64,000 nt of DNA, taken from Russula earlei. Lineage: Eukaryota > Basidiomycota > Agaricomycetes > Russulales > Russulaceae. Below, one piece after another: positions 11,300 to 22,748 of the stretch (position 1 is its first letter; each line of letters begins with the position of its first letter). The stretch lies in assembly GCA_025769875.1 (NCBI GenBank), contig JAGFNK010000030.1, positions 124,001 to 188,000 on the forward strand. Reading direction: 5' to 3'. Under the pieces are notes generated by a model. The model had not been told where the DNA came from. It made no database searches and saw only the letters and a program-made list of their open reading frames with translations. A program made the translations under genes and the position numbers.

Positions 11300-11881
11300 T
11301 GTTACAGTGTTGTGGCTGTTGGAGTGTTAGCTCAGTTTGGTGGGGCCAAGTCCCTGTGACTTGGTTCAGTGTTTTGATGGGGACTGGCTCAAAGAGGGCT
11401 GGTTCAAGGGTTTAGTGTCTCAAGACTAAGTCAAAGATGACCTAATCTGCAGACAGAGTTGATCTTCTGGTTTCACAGAAGAGGAGGATGATGAGAGAGA
11501 AGCAGAGGAGGAGGAGGAACACAAAGGTCCCTTGTGAAGAGCTCAGGTCAGGCAGGGTGTAAGCCAGCACAAGCAAGTTGTGATTGAGAGATAATACAGG
11601 GCAAGGGATGTGACAGGGAATGGGACAAAGCTAAGCTTGGGGCATTCCCCAGCTTTTACAGGTGCTTAAATACTGTATCTAGCAAGGCTGTACAGTACTA
11701 TATGCAGAACAATAGATAAAATTAGACCAATAACAAAAAGGGATCAAACAATAGATGAAACACAAAAGGTGAAACAATAGGAGTCAATCAAGATCAAGGG
11801 ATAAAATGGTAACTAAGGGGACAAGGGTAGTGTGCAAAAATAGAAACAAGGGTTAGTAATGAACAAGGGGAGATTACAACA
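11300..11881 (+). mobile_element. solo LTR, family LTR-E, copy 1 (582 bp)
   Basis: Starts TGTTACAG, ends TTACAACA, with a perfect 5-bp duplication AATCT (11295-11299 and 11882-11886). It aligns along its length with 30583-31743. It contains the uninterrupted GGGTTTAGTGTCTC site into which the MITE has inserted in the other copy. TTAAATAC lies just upstream of a TACTGTA..TACAGTA inverted repeat (11671-11697). It contains no CpG by my reading. Confidence 0.93.
11671..11697. promoter_or_regulatory. LTR-E hairpin
   Basis: Seven-bp stem TACTGTA and TACAGTA around a 13-nt loop, directly after TTAAATAC. Both arms are conserved in the second copy at 31518-31544. Confidence 0.55.
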
Positions 11882-11988
11882 AATCTAGTCACTCCCACTC
11901 CCACCATCACATCTATGCCCATCACTGTTGCCTTGTCCACACCCTTAGTAGCCCCCATCTCACCCATAGTCATGCAGCATCATCTGCC

Positions 11989-13190
11989 ATGCATATCATG
12001 CCCATTGCCCCAATAGCCCCACCTGCCCTGCCTGTTCCCATCACTTCACCCTTGAATTCTTCACACCCAGTGCTGTCCATTGCCATATCCATCCAAGCTC
12101 CAGCCTTGCCTGTCTTGTCTACTGTCCCTGCATCACCTACCATCATTCCAGCCATGCCCACTGTCCTCTCTGTTCTGCATCTCTCCCTCTCAGTCTCATC
12201 CACCATTGCTGCCTTAACCTCAGTTTTGCCAACCACCATTCTAGTCTTGTCCCCTGCCACTTCAGTTTCAGTCTTGTCAGCCTCATCCACCACCACAGTA
12301 GCCTCAGTCATGCCAGCCACCAACTTAGCCTCACCTGCACTCATCAGTTCAGCCCAGTCTGCCATATCACCAGCATTGCCAGCTGCCACCATCTCTGCCC
12401 TGTCCACTGCCTCAGCCCAACCTGCTGTATCACCTCCATTGCCAGCCACCACCACTGCCTCTACATCTCCTGTGATTGCACCAGCTCTAATCTTGCTTGC
12501 CACCATTGCCTTAGCTCAGCCCACTGCTGCCCTCTTAGTTTCACCCTCAGTCTCAGTCAACATCATGCCTGTCACCAAAGTCTCAGTCATGCATGTTACC
12601 AGCCAGAAAGCATCATCATCACCTCAAGCCACCAGCACCACCCAAGAAGACCAAGGCCTCAGACCTGAGCCCAGCAACACCACCCTGCAGAAAGATCAAT
12701 AGCCACCACCACCACATCACTACAGAAGAAGTCACTAGTGCAAGGACCATGCTGCACCACACCTCCCCTTCCACCACATCCCCATCCATGCATATGACCT
12801 CATCCATGCATGCTGCCACCATCTGCAGTGGTGAAGACCTCATCACTGTGGCCACAAGATGATTACCAGAGACCTGCTCATGTCTTGTTTTTGAATGCTG
12901 ACCACACACACTCTAGCTCAATGACTATGGCAAGTATTCACAAGGCCAAGCACACCATCATCATCATTACCTTCCACCTCTGCCAACTCCACCACCACCA
13001 CCATAGTAGCAGCAGCAGCAAAAGCAACAGCAATGGTAACAACTGCAACAACACTAGCAGCACCACATCACCACTACACATTCAACTCACTGGAAGCACA
13101 CCATGCCCCCTCCCTGCTTTGCCACATCATGCCTGTGTTCAACACAATGACACCTCAGCACTTGCCATCCCCCTTCTGCAACAACATGAC
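11989..13190. repeat. low-complexity, CpG-free Pro/Ala/Ser-type imperfect repeat block
   Basis: Imperfect repeats of units like TTGCCAGCCACCACC leave both strands open (a 237-codon frame on plus, a 178-codon frame on minus). The predicted proteins are low-complexity (A/P/S/T or A/G/D/M) with no start context, introns or domain, so I do not call a gene. It sits between the inverted-repeat arms, with a CAG/CAC-rich tail near 12960-13080. Confidence 0.7.
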
Positions 13191-13199
13191 ACAACACAC

Positions 13200-13830
13200 A
13201 TGTTAAGGCTCCAAAGTGCCTTAAATAAGATCAATGGTTGTATCTATAAACGTGTCCTACCAATGCAGATATGCTTGAGTCAAGCAAGCAATACCCATGG
13301 AGGGGAAGGAGTGTTGGGTCCTTCTAGAGTATGACAACAAGATGAGAGGGGCTCTGCAGACAGGGTAGGAGTCAACTGTTTGGGATTGGCAAACTAAGTC
13401 GAGCTTAAGGCTCAACTACTATGAACTGGGGGCTTTATATAGCCCTCAGGGATAAGGTTCTTGCTACTGTAAGTACTGGTCAGTGCTATAGTAGCAAGGA
13501 CAGCGCATAGAAGCAATAGTTGCTTCTGATATAAATGATCTCAGTGCTGGAAGCATTAGTTGCTTCCATAGTGGCAATCTTGGTGTCATAAGTACTTTCC
13601 TAATCAGGAAATGACATATGTAGCAGTACAGGAACATCTGGAACAGAAGCAATGCAATTCATTGCTTCTTTAATACATCTTCAGAAAGATCTGATCAATG
13701 TGTTCCAAAGGCAATATCAAGAAACATAAATGGTCAAGATCTGATGCACACATGATGCAAATGATGCAGTCCATATAGTTCAGGTGTTCTGGCATCTTCC
13801 AGACCCCAAACCACTTGGTAACAACACACA
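13200..13830. repeat. right arm of large inverted repeat
   Basis: 13200-13420 pairs with 10147-10375 and 13430-13830 pairs with 9225-9655. The two parts abut directly here and show the unoccupied LTR-G target site (near 13420-13430). Confidence 0.8.
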
Positions 13831-13847
13831 CATGTTACAAATCACTC

Positions 13848-14216
13848 CTTGCCCCCCTTAGCACCTTACCACCATGACATCATATGATGATTACCTTTAC
13901 CCTTGATGGAATGACCAAGTTGTTGTCCTCACTCCAAGGCCTTGTCCAAACACTTTCCAGCACCTAGTCACCAACTCCCTTGCAGAGGGACATATACCAC
14001 AAGACCTACGCAACTGAGAGCACATCAGGAAACACCATTAGAAGGCTCAGGGCCATTTTACCCTGCCAGGGCCATCATACCCACCACTGCACAGCAGCAC
14101 CACTATCTGAGTCCCAGTCACAAGGAACACATGAGTCACAAGCACCCCAGTCACAGGGCATGCTCAGGTCCCAGGACAAAACACATCCATGGTCACAAGA
14201 CTCTATCATCTGGTCA
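13848..14216. repeat. right-arm continuation of inverted repeat
   Basis: 13848-13965 matches the reverse complement of 10740-10865. 13970-14215 matches the reverse complement of 7131-7385. No coding function is seen. Confidence 0.65.
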
Positions 14217-14617
14217 ACAGAGGTGTCCATTTACTAGTAAATGGACTAAGGTTCAAACTGTGCTCTGCATGTGAGTAGGAGATCATTTGCTGAATGCACC
14301 TGTAGGAGGACAGTAGACCTGCCCTCAAGTATTAGTCAGATGGTCTGTGCACCATCACCTGTTATGTATGTAAGCCCACCAATTGTCAATGACAGTCCTT
14401 AGACGGTCCATTTATGATTCTCCCCCTGTACTCCATTACAACTGCAGCTGTACCACTGTTCCCACCATTCTCCTTCAGAACAGCAGAGTTTAAAGACTTC
14501 CCTTGCTTCCCTGCATACTCCTTCATGACTGCACATTACAGATCCTCTGCCCATCCTCTTGTACTCAGCATGACTGCAAGGTTAAGCAAACCCTGGCCTT
14601 CCCCTCACTCCTCCAGG
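14217..14617 (+). repeat. dispersed LTR-like repeat R1, copy 3 (partial, inverted)
   Basis: Reverse complement of 6598-7130, truncated at CTCCTCCAG. The degenerate hairpin GACAGTC..GACGGTC is at 14391-14408 in the sense orientation. Confidence 0.65.
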
Positions 14618-14806
14618 CAATGCTGAGTGAGGCTGGTGCATATGAACTTGGCACATAGGCTGCATGTGGCATGGTGGAGTGTGTGGAACAGGCTGAGTGG
14701 GAGGGGTATGATAAAGTGAATTAGGTGTATTGGGATCTAGTGAGGTTTCCAGAGGTGCAAGATTAAGCATGCAACCTTCTGGTTCATAGGGATAAGGGAC
14801 CATGAG

Positions 14807-15766
14807 TGTCAAGACTCACTGTTGAACTATCCAGTTCAAGAGCGAGGGGTAAGCTCAAAGACGAGTCAATAGATGTCCAAGACTGCATGGGCAAGAAGTA
14901 GAGTCCAAAGCAGTACCAAATACCAAAGCAGATGGTTACTGGTAGAGCTGAGCAAGTATGCAGGGAAGAAGCCAGAATGTTCACAAGGGGACAGTCCTCA
15001 AAGGAGTATCCCAGGGATGGAGAGTGCTGTAAACAAATGGACAGTCTGGAGACTGTCTGCTACTTTATTGAGCACTTATATACTACAAGAGAACTGTTAA
15101 ATAGGGAACAAGTCTTAACCTTGTTATCAAGCACAATTGATAGATGAGTAAGAAGTTGGAGGATGCTTACTGAGCATGCTCAGTCATGCTCAGTAAGCTG
15201 CTGAGTAAGGAGGCTCCTATTGATGAGTAAGAGCCTTTACTGTCCACATGTTCACTTTAGTACATGTGCAAAGCACCTGATTCATTTACTGCTAGTTAGT
15301 TTAGGGCTGGTCATTTGAGGACTTGTGGTTTGGTTCAAGGAATAGAGTTGCCTATAAGGCCCCTTATATGGTTCTATTAGGGTCCCTAGAGTCGACCCTA
15401 ATACTTCTATTAAGGTCCTTAGTGTTGCTGTATAGTTTGTTCTATAATTATTAGAGTTAGTCTAATAATGTGTTGTAGGGTCTTTAGTATTGCGTCAGTG
15501 CCTATTATAGAGCACTTATGGTCATCCTAAAGGGTCCTTAGGGAGGCTATAATACTGTCCTTTATTGCTAAAAGGGTTGCCATTAAGTGGGGCTTGCTGT
15601 ATGTTGATTTTGCTAAGAATTGCTCATGTGACAATGCACACGTGATATTGTGGACACCTCTACTCACCCCTTTTGTTCATGTGAACAGGGTGATACCATA
15701 GAGGCTGGGTTTCCTCTCCTAAGGAAGGGTCCTTCAAGGGCCCTCTTTGGGAAATGGTTCATGACA
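14807..15766 (-). mobile_element. solo LTR, family LTR-A, copy 1 (960 bp)
   Basis: Bounded by TGTCAAGAC and CATGACA, with a perfect 5-bp duplication ATGAG (14802-14806 and 15767-15771). The sense strand is minus (TATATAAG then AATAAA then the GACAGTC hairpin read on minus). It is inserted in the old minus-strand Copia, directly after the DVIFDE motif region. The inverted repeat is at 15039-15058. Confidence 0.95.
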
Positions 15767-15771
15767 ATGAG

Positions 15772-16053
15772 CATCTCCAGTCCTATAGGGACCAAGGGTT
15801 GTGCTGGAGGAGGAGTGTCAGTAACATCTCCCCTGGCTGGCAGTATGTGCTCATCAAAGATGACATCATGCAATAAAAATAACTTTTGGGTAGATTGATT
15901 CCAGGGTCAGTAACCCTTAGACCCAGACTTGTATCCAATGAAGATTGTCTTGACCAATCTCAGATTGAGTTTCTTCTGTTTGTTAGCAGGTGTGTGCACA
16001 TACACCTTACATCCAAAGATGTGGAAATAGGAGACATCTAGAATGTGTCCATC
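15772..16053 (-). pseudogene. old Copia polyprotein fragment: integrase C-terminal region
   Basis: On the minus strand this reads HIFGCKVYVHTPANK..LNLRLVKTIFIGYKSGSKGY and then DVIFDEH. These are the hallmark Copia motifs between the integrase core and the reverse transcriptase (FGC..AYVH, FIGY, SRDVIFDE). Stop codons and flanking LTR insertions (LTR-A1 on one side, LTR-C2 on the other) cut it off. It belongs with the fragments at 18023-19166 and 21413-21777. Confidence 0.85.
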
Positions 16054-16625
16054 TGTAAGGTGGGTGAGTCCGCTGACCTGAAAACTCACATGACTTGTAT
16101 CAGCACCTTGCACCTCCCATGCTTTGCATCCCCCCTCTCTCTCTCTCTCATCTTTCATCCCTTGTCCCACTCCTTTCAACTATTGCCACTCCTTTCCCCT
16201 CTTTCTCCCTCCATCTCATGCTCCCCTTTCAACATCACCCCCTTGTGTTGCTCACTCTACACCCAGGAATGGCAACAATGGCTCAGTTTGATTGCCTCTG
16301 ATGTCACTTGCCTTGCGCTCAATGCCTCCCCTGTCAGTCTTGGAGTTGGAGCTTGGCTCCTCCAAGCACTGACCTATGGCATGACATCATCACCATTCAC
16401 CCGCATCTCACCCTCCTTTGTTCTCATTCCATCCCCTCTGCCACTAGTCTCCTCCACCTGCGTCACTCTTCCCTTCCCCTTGTCATTATGATCTCACCTC
16501 TTGTCAAACCCCTTTCATTGGGTTCTCACTCCTCTGCAAAAGGCTATGAATCCTTCTCCTCACCCCTACCTTGGTCTGTGCATGGACCAGTATGATGCAT
16601 TCATCTTTGTCATCACCACTCTACC

Positions 16626-17430
16626 TGTCATGAACCATTTCCTGGAGAGGACCCTTGAAGTACCCTTCCTTAGTAGAGGAAACCCAGCCTCTATGATGCC
16701 ACCCTGTTCACACAGACAAAAGGGGTGAGTAGAGGTGTCCACAATATCATGCACGCATTGTTGCATGAGCAATTCTTGACACAATCAACATACAGCAAGC
16801 CCCACTTAATGGCAACCCTTTTAGCAGTAAAGAACAGTATTATAGCCTCTCTAAGGACCCTAATAGAACTATATAAGGGGCCTTATAAGCAACTCTATTC
16901 CCTGAACCAAACTACAAGTCCTCAAATGACTGACTAACTAACAGTAAAGGAATCAGGTGCTTTGCATGTGTACTAAAGCAGTGAACATGTGGACAAGAAA
17001 GGCTCTTACTCATCAATAGAAGCCTTCTTACTCAGCAGCTTACTGAGCATGACTGAGCATGCTCAGTAAGCATACTCCAACTTCTTACTCATCTGTCAAT
17101 TGTGCTTGATAACAAGGTTATGACTTGTTCCTTATCTAGCAGTTCTCTTGTAGTATATAAGCACTCAATAAAGTAGTGGACAGTCTTCAGACTGTCCATT
17201 TGTTTACAGCACTCTCTACCCCTGGGATACTCCTGTAAGGACTGTCCCCTTGTGACCATTCTGGCCTCTTCTCTGTGTACCTGCTCAACTCTACCAGTAA
17301 CCATACCTCTTTGGTACTTGGTACTGCTTTGGACTCTACTTCTTGCCCACACCATCTTGGACGTCTATCAACTCATCTTTGAACTCATCCCTCACTCTTG
17401 AACTGGATTGTTCAACAGTGACTCTTGACA
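16626..17430 (+). mobile_element. solo LTR, family LTR-A, copy 2 (805 bp)
   Basis: TGTCATGAACC to CTCTTGACA, with a perfect 5-bp duplication CTACC (16621-16625 and 17431-17435). It is shorter than copy 1 through internal deletion. TATATAA at 17154-17160, AATAAAG just downstream, then the perfect palindrome GGACAGTCTTCAGACTGTCC at 17178-17197. Confidence 0.95.
17154..17197 (+). promoter_or_regulatory. LTR-A TATA box, AATAAA and 20-bp palindrome
   Basis: TATATAA followed 24 bp later (start to start) by a palindrome with 9-bp arms and a 2-nt centre, with AATAAA in between. The same arrangement is in the other three LTR-A copies (inverted repeats at 15039-15058, 20322-20341 and 22016-22035). Confidence 0.7.
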
Positions 17431-18022
17431 CTACCCAAGGGCTCGCTGCCCATAGTGTCTTGCCCCCTTTGTCATTGCCATGCTGCCCTGCGCTTGCAGA
17501 CTCACAGTCAGAGGGATAGGATCTTGGTATGCTCTAGACTGGTATACTGTACTACTATCAATTCCCATCCCGCTTCATTTACTTACTCTCCAATTTTGCT
17601 AAACATTGCCTCATTCCGGTTAGTGTAGAATGTCTTATGCCTCAATTCTGGTTCATGTTTTGTTATAATGTCATACTCACCTACTCACTCACCTTGTCTC
17701 ATGCCCTCTATCCCTCAGCTTCCTGGATTACCTGCTTTTCCTCTGCCTTTGCTAAAGTATTTAAGGACTGGTAGCTACAGTCTCGAAGGACAGTTCTGGG
17801 CAGTCCTCTGCTCTTCTTCTTGCCTCTTCATGTGCCAGAAAAAGAACAAAACTCCTTGCTCAATAGCTCTCTACTATTCCCAACTTCCCTTCTTGCACAT
17901 GGAGTATCCAGTGCTTGTGTCTGAGGGATGACTCTACTTTTGGTTGACCTCAGTTCTTTCCCACCCTCAGATCAAGTCCCAAGAAGCTTGTGTGCCCCTT
18001 GGTGGCTCACTTCACATCCATC

Positions 18023-19166
18023 CATAATGTATGAGGTGTGTGCTAATTGAGAATGCATGTTGGAGTCCTATTGTGAGTATGAACAGCTGCATCAGTAGCA
18101 AGCTCCCAGAACCCAAGACTGAGACCAGCACCATGAAGCATGGCATGCATCTCATCTTCAAGAGTCCAATTCCACTGTTCAGCAACTCTGTTCTGTTGTG
18201 GCAAACCTGGCATTGTCAATCTGTGTTTGATTCCCTGTTGATATAAGACCAATCTGAGTGTGCCTGACAAGTACTCCCCTCTGTGATCTGAGTGCAATGC
18301 TTTGATCTTATTGCTAGTCTGATTTTCCAACCACAAAAGATATTTCTTAAATGCATTGGCACCCTGATCTTTAGATTTGAGGAAGTACACTACCCTATAA
18401 CAAGAGTAGTCATCAATAGATGTTGCTCAGTAGCTAGCACCTCAGATAGACCAGATCTGCATCAGACTGGCTAGGTCAGTATGGATGATCTGCAGCTAAT
18501 GATCTGATCACTCAGAGGAAGTTGAGAAAGGAAGTTGTGTCTGCTTTCTGAGTTCACACCCCTGACAAGGGGAGTGATTGCAATCCTTGGAATTAAGCAA
18601 GATTCTATTAATGGAGTCACTGTGCTTAACACATGGCAGGACATATGTCCCATGCACTGATGCCAGATGTGGAGTGGTAAGACACCTGTTTGCATGTGAA
18701 GAGCTGGAGATGATAAATCAATGTAGAATAGATGGTGCTCCAGGTATCCTTGCATGATCTTCCAATCTTTGATGTAGATTTGACACCCATGTTGAGTGAA
18801 TGTGATGTATCCCCCCCTTTCAGAGCACATGCTGACTGAGAAGTAATGCATGTTGGCCTCCAGAACATGCATAATGTCTGTGAGGGTCAATTGAATATCT
18901 TTATTTCCTCCAGGTGGCAGGACAGACACTGATCCAGTCCCAATCTGCTGGATGATTGCATGACCTCCAAGATTGACTGATCTGGAGGCTGGAGCATAAG
19001 TGACAAAGTTGGACTGGAATGGACTAATATGATGAGTAGCTCTGGAGTCAATCATCCAGTGAGATCTAGCCACTGTGTAAAGGGAAATATGAATCTCATT
19101 TTCATCATCCAAGACCTCTATAATAGTAGAACTGGTCTCTACTATGTGCATGTGGACCTTCTGTTA
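18023..19166 (-). pseudogene. old Copia polyprotein fragment: protease, GAG-pre-integrase, integrase core
   Basis: Reading leftward from 19151: SHWMIDSRATHHISPF (aspartic protease region, where the family has DSG/DSA; here DSR), then LHIWHQCMGH (GAG-pre-integrase, family W H xx GH). After a gap and stops, from about 18390, comes the integrase core with LHSDHRGEYLSG, the NRVAEQ region and LGFWELATDAAVHTHNRTP. Several stops and frame changes break it. It is interrupted by LTR-C2 on the left and LTR-A3 on the right. Confidence 0.88.
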
Positions 19167-19430
19167 GTGCCTGTCATGAACCATTTCCCAGAGAGGGCCC
19201 TTGAAGGACCCTTCCCTATGAGAGGAAACCTAGGCTCCATGGTGCCACCCTGTTCACATAGCCAAAAGGGACATATGGCAAGCCCTACTTGGTGGCACCC
19301 TATCTAACAGTAAAGGACAATATTAGAGGTCCTCTAAGGACCCTTTAGGATGGCCCTAAGGTCCTTATATTGGATGCTGATGAAGATACTATGGGCCCTA
19401 GAATGCATTATTAGACTAACTCTAATAACC

Positions 19431-19927
19431 TGTTAAGATCTGTTAGATCTTAATACCAACTCTAGTGAAAGAGTTGCTTGATATAGTTCAAGCACTAGAC
19501 TTCAAATCCTTTGATATTATCTCAGGAAGAGTAAATGTAAGAGATGAGTAGGACCTCTTTCACTTAGAGTGATGACTTGGTTTGAGAGAGTTTGACAAGG
19601 TAGATGTTTCTTGTAAAAGAGTAAGTACCTATACTATGAGATCCCTAGGCATAGTAATCACAGCCATATCCCAATGGCATACACCTCCTAGATACCTGAT
19701 CCAAAATGTCCCCCTTGCCACTGTAACCCTGCAAGACTTGAACCCCTAAGTACCTTTGCCCTTTCCCAAGTAGGTAGTACAGCCATACCAGTTGGTGAGC
19801 AATCAATGATCAATCACTAAGGTGCATCAGTCAGTGAATCAGTAAGCAACAGTAAGCAGGAATCAGTAAGCAACAATAAGCAGGAATCAGTAAGCAAGCA
19901 GACAGGAACACAAAGTGAGTCCTAACA
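19431..19927 (+). mobile_element. solo LTR, family LTR-F (497 bp), nested in LTR-A3
   Basis: Starts TGTTAAGATC, ends GTCCTAACA, with a perfect 5-bp duplication TAACC (19426-19430 and 19928-19932). Only one copy is seen in the window. A 7-bp stem TACTATG and CATAGTA lies at 19632-19656. Strand is a guess from the hairpin position. Confidence 0.9.
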
Positions 19928-20534
19928 TAACCTTAGGACAAACTATAAGAGAACACTAGGGACCTTAGTACTGATATTAGGGTTGACTCTAAGGACCCTA
20001 ATAGAACCTTATAAAGGGCCTTATAAGAAACACCTCCTCACTGTCAAATACTCCAAGTCTCAGAAAGACTGGCCCTAAACTAACTGACAGCAAATGAATC
20101 CAATGCTTTGCACATGTACTAGACAGTGAACATGTGGACACTAGAGGCCCTTACTCATTGTCTAGGGCCTCCTTACTCAGCAGCTTACTGAGCATGACTG
20201 AGCATGCTCACTAAGCATTTCCCAATGCCTTACTCATCTCCCATTGTGCTTAATAACAAGGTTATGACTTGTTCTCTATTTAGCAGTTCCCTTGTAGTAT
20301 ATAAGCACTCAATAAAGTAATGGACAGTCTTCAGACTGTCCATTTGATTTGTGGCACTCTACTACTGAGGGTACTCCTTTGTGACCACCCTATCTAGCAC
20401 ATCCTGGCCCTCTCCTTCCATGATCATCTCTTACAACCAGTACCAGTACCTCTTTGGTACTTGGTACTTGTTTGGATCATGCTCTTTGCCAACTTTGCTC
20501 TTGAACTCAGTCAACTTGTCTCCAAGCTCCTCTC

Positions 20535-21363
20535 TGTTACGAACCAAGGCCAGGTACTGGCCATATATTGTCCTATTCCACTCAAGAGAGACCTCTCTCA
20601 CTTTGCATTACCAACTCCCTTCCGTTTCTTGGGCTATCCCTCCTGTGGTGCAAGATATCGCTATTGCAAAGGCACTATAACACGACCAGGCACCCATTTC
20701 CTAATCGGGTAATCATTGCGTGGCAGCCACATGGTCACCCAGCCACCTAGAACCCGAAACAGTGGCACAAACTCTTAGAAACTGTTGCATAACTCATCTG
20801 ACATCATCAAGGCTCCAATGACATCATGGCTGACTGAGCGACTCCACAGTGACCTCATAGGCTCACTAAGCGCTCCACAGTGACATCATAATGATGTCAT
20901 CACTCCACAATGATCAGTAATGCGCTCAGTAAGCCTGAAACTTGACACAAGCGAGTTTATGCCTCTGTAGTCCTATTGGATGGTACCAAAGGGTCTAGAA
21001 TAGTTCCAGTCCTTTGTAATCGACCCTGTACACTGTATATAAGCCCCAATGAAGTATGGCAGTCATCAGACTGTCCATTTGTGATACTCTCATCTTCCTG
21101 GGTACTCCCCCGTGAACACTCAGTTTAAAGACTCCCCTCACTTCCAAGGTACTCTTCAACGACTGCCTTGTTTAAAGTCCTCTCGCTGCACTGGCCTCCA
21201 GTCTTTGCCTCTGCCTCCAGTTACACGTACCAGTCCCTATCTGGTACATTCTAGTCATTTGGCTCGTCCTCCTGTTCAACGCTGCCTACGCCATGTACCA
21301 TCTGTTCCGACCTTTGCCCACCTGCTCCTGAGTCCACATGGATCAGCAGTACGTGTCTTGACA
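20535..21363 (+). mobile_element. solo LTR, family LTR-B, copy 2 (829 bp), nested in LTR-A3
   Basis: TGTTACGAACC to GTCTTGACA, with a perfect 5-bp duplication CTCTC (20530-20534 and 21364-21368). Same length as copy 1 at 7631-8459 and clearly homologous throughout. Confidence 0.96.
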
Positions 21364-21412
21364 CTCTCTCACTGTTGAACTGGATTGTTCAACAGTGAGT
21401 TCTGACAGTGCC

Positions 21413-21777
21413 TGTGCTAGTATCCAACTCTTTCTTTGTCTTCTCCTCATCCCTTTTCTTCTTTCTGCACTCTGGAGACTTGTGTCCAGGTTTCTGATGA
21501 TAATAGCATTTAATCTTGGACTTGTCTTTGTCCTTCTTGACTGGAGCAACTTTGTTAAGGGATGCAGAGGAGCTGGACCAGCAACTTTCCTCATTGAGGA
21601 TCCAATCTTGGATCATCTGGGGACTAAAATCTGTGGGATCACCAGCCACTAGAATAGTCTGTGCAAGACCCAAGTAAGCATTGGGTAAGGCTCAGAGAAT
21701 GATAAGGCTGTAAAGGCCATTATGAGTGATGTATTTATTGTTTTGGAGATTGATTCATGCATTGTTTAACTTCTGTA
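21413..21777 (-). pseudogene. old Copia polyprotein fragment: gag with zinc knuckle
   Basis: On the minus strand: QLQKLNNA.., then GLAQTILVAGDPTDFSP.., then the CX2CX4HX4C-type knuckle CYYHQKPGHKSPEC and a KKKRDEEKTKKEL tail. The spacing and motifs are those of Copia GAG. Broken by stops upstream and by LTR-A3 and LTR-A4 on either side. Confidence 0.85.
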
Positions 21778-21782
21778 GCTGT

Positions 21783-22746
21783 TGTCAAGACTCACTGTTG
21801 AACAATCCAGTTCAAGAGCGAGGGGTTAGTTCAAAGACAAGTCAATAAACATCCAAGACAGCGTGGGCAAGAAGTAAAGTCCAGAGCAGTAACAAATACC
21901 AGAGGGGTATGGTTACTGGTAAAGTTGAGCAGGTATGCAGAGAGGAAGCCAGAATAGTCACAAGGGGATGGTCCTTAAAGGAGTATCCCAGGAATGGAGA
22001 GTGCCATAAACAAATGGACAGTCTGAGGACTGTCCACTACTTTATTGAGCGCTTATATACTACAAGAGCGCTGCTAAATAGGGAACAAGTCATAACCTTG
22101 TTATCAAGCATAATAGAGTGATGAGTAAGACGTTGGAGTGCGCTTACCAAGCATGCTCAGTCATGCTCAGTAAGCTGCTGAGTAAGAAGGCTTCTCTTGA
22201 TGAGTAAGAGCCTTTACTGTCCACGTGTTCACTGCTTTAGTACATGTGCAAGCACCTGATTTATTTTCTGTTAGTTAGTTTAGGGCCGGTCATTTGAGGA
22301 CTTGTGGTTTGGTTTAGGGAATAGTGTTGTCTTATAAGGCCCCTTATATGGCTCTATAAGGGTCCTTAGAGTCGACCCTAATACTTCTATTAAGGTCCTT
22401 AGTATTGCCTTATAGTTCGTTCTATAGTTATTAGAGTTAGTCTAATAACACATTGTAGGATCTTTGATACTGTGTTAGTGCCTATTGTAGAGCACCTAGA
22501 GTCATCCTAAAGGGTCCTTAGGAAGGCCCTAATACTGTCCTTTACTGCTAAAAGGGTTGCCATTAAGTGGGGCTTGCTGTATGTTGATTGTGCCAAGAAT
22601 CGCTCATGCAACAATGTGCATGTGATATTGTGGACACCTCTACTCACCCCTTTTGTTTGTGTGAACAGGGTGACACCATAGAGGCTGGGTTTCCTTTCAT
22701 AAGGAAGGGTCCTTCAAGGGCCCTCTCCAGAGAATGGTTCATGACA
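21783..22746 (-). mobile_element. solo LTR, family LTR-A, copy 4
   Basis: TGTCAAGACTCAC to GGTTCATGACA, near-identical to copy 1 in order. The flanks show GCTGT at 21778-21782 and again at 22749-22753, offset by two bases from the LTR end, so the duplication is probable but not clean. The inverted repeat is at 22016-22035. It interrupts the old Copia gag upstream of QLQKL. Confidence 0.9.
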
Positions 22747-22748
22747 AT

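Larger units (their letters stand above)
16054..18016 (+). mobile_element. solo LTR, family LTR-C, copy 2 (split by LTR-A2)
   Basis: Starts TGTAAGGTGGGTGAGTCC and ends GGCTCACTTCACA. A 6-bp direct repeat TCCATC flanks it (16048-16053 and 18017-18022). It interrupts the old Copia integrase reading frame. LTR-A2 (16626-17430) is nested inside. TATA-like TATTTAAGG lies near 17758. Extensively CpG-depleted compared with the copy at 52465-53062. Confidence 0.8.
19172..21407 (+). mobile_element. solo LTR, family LTR-A, copy 3 (carries two nested solo LTRs)
   Basis: TGTCATGAACC to GTTCTGACA, with a perfect 5-bp duplication GTGCC (19167-19171 and 21408-21412). After removing LTR-F (19431-19927) and LTR-B2 (20535-21363) plus one duplication each, about 900 bp remains, close to copy 1. 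The palindrome is at 20322-20341. It interrupts the old Copia between its gag zinc-knuckle part and its protease part. Confidence 0.95.

Noticed and set aside
11989..12702. 237-codon plus frame and 178-codon antisense frame
   Set aside because: Both are open because the sequence is an imperfect low-complexity repeat without CpG or stop-rich words. The proteins are compositionally biased and have no domain, intron or conserved patch.
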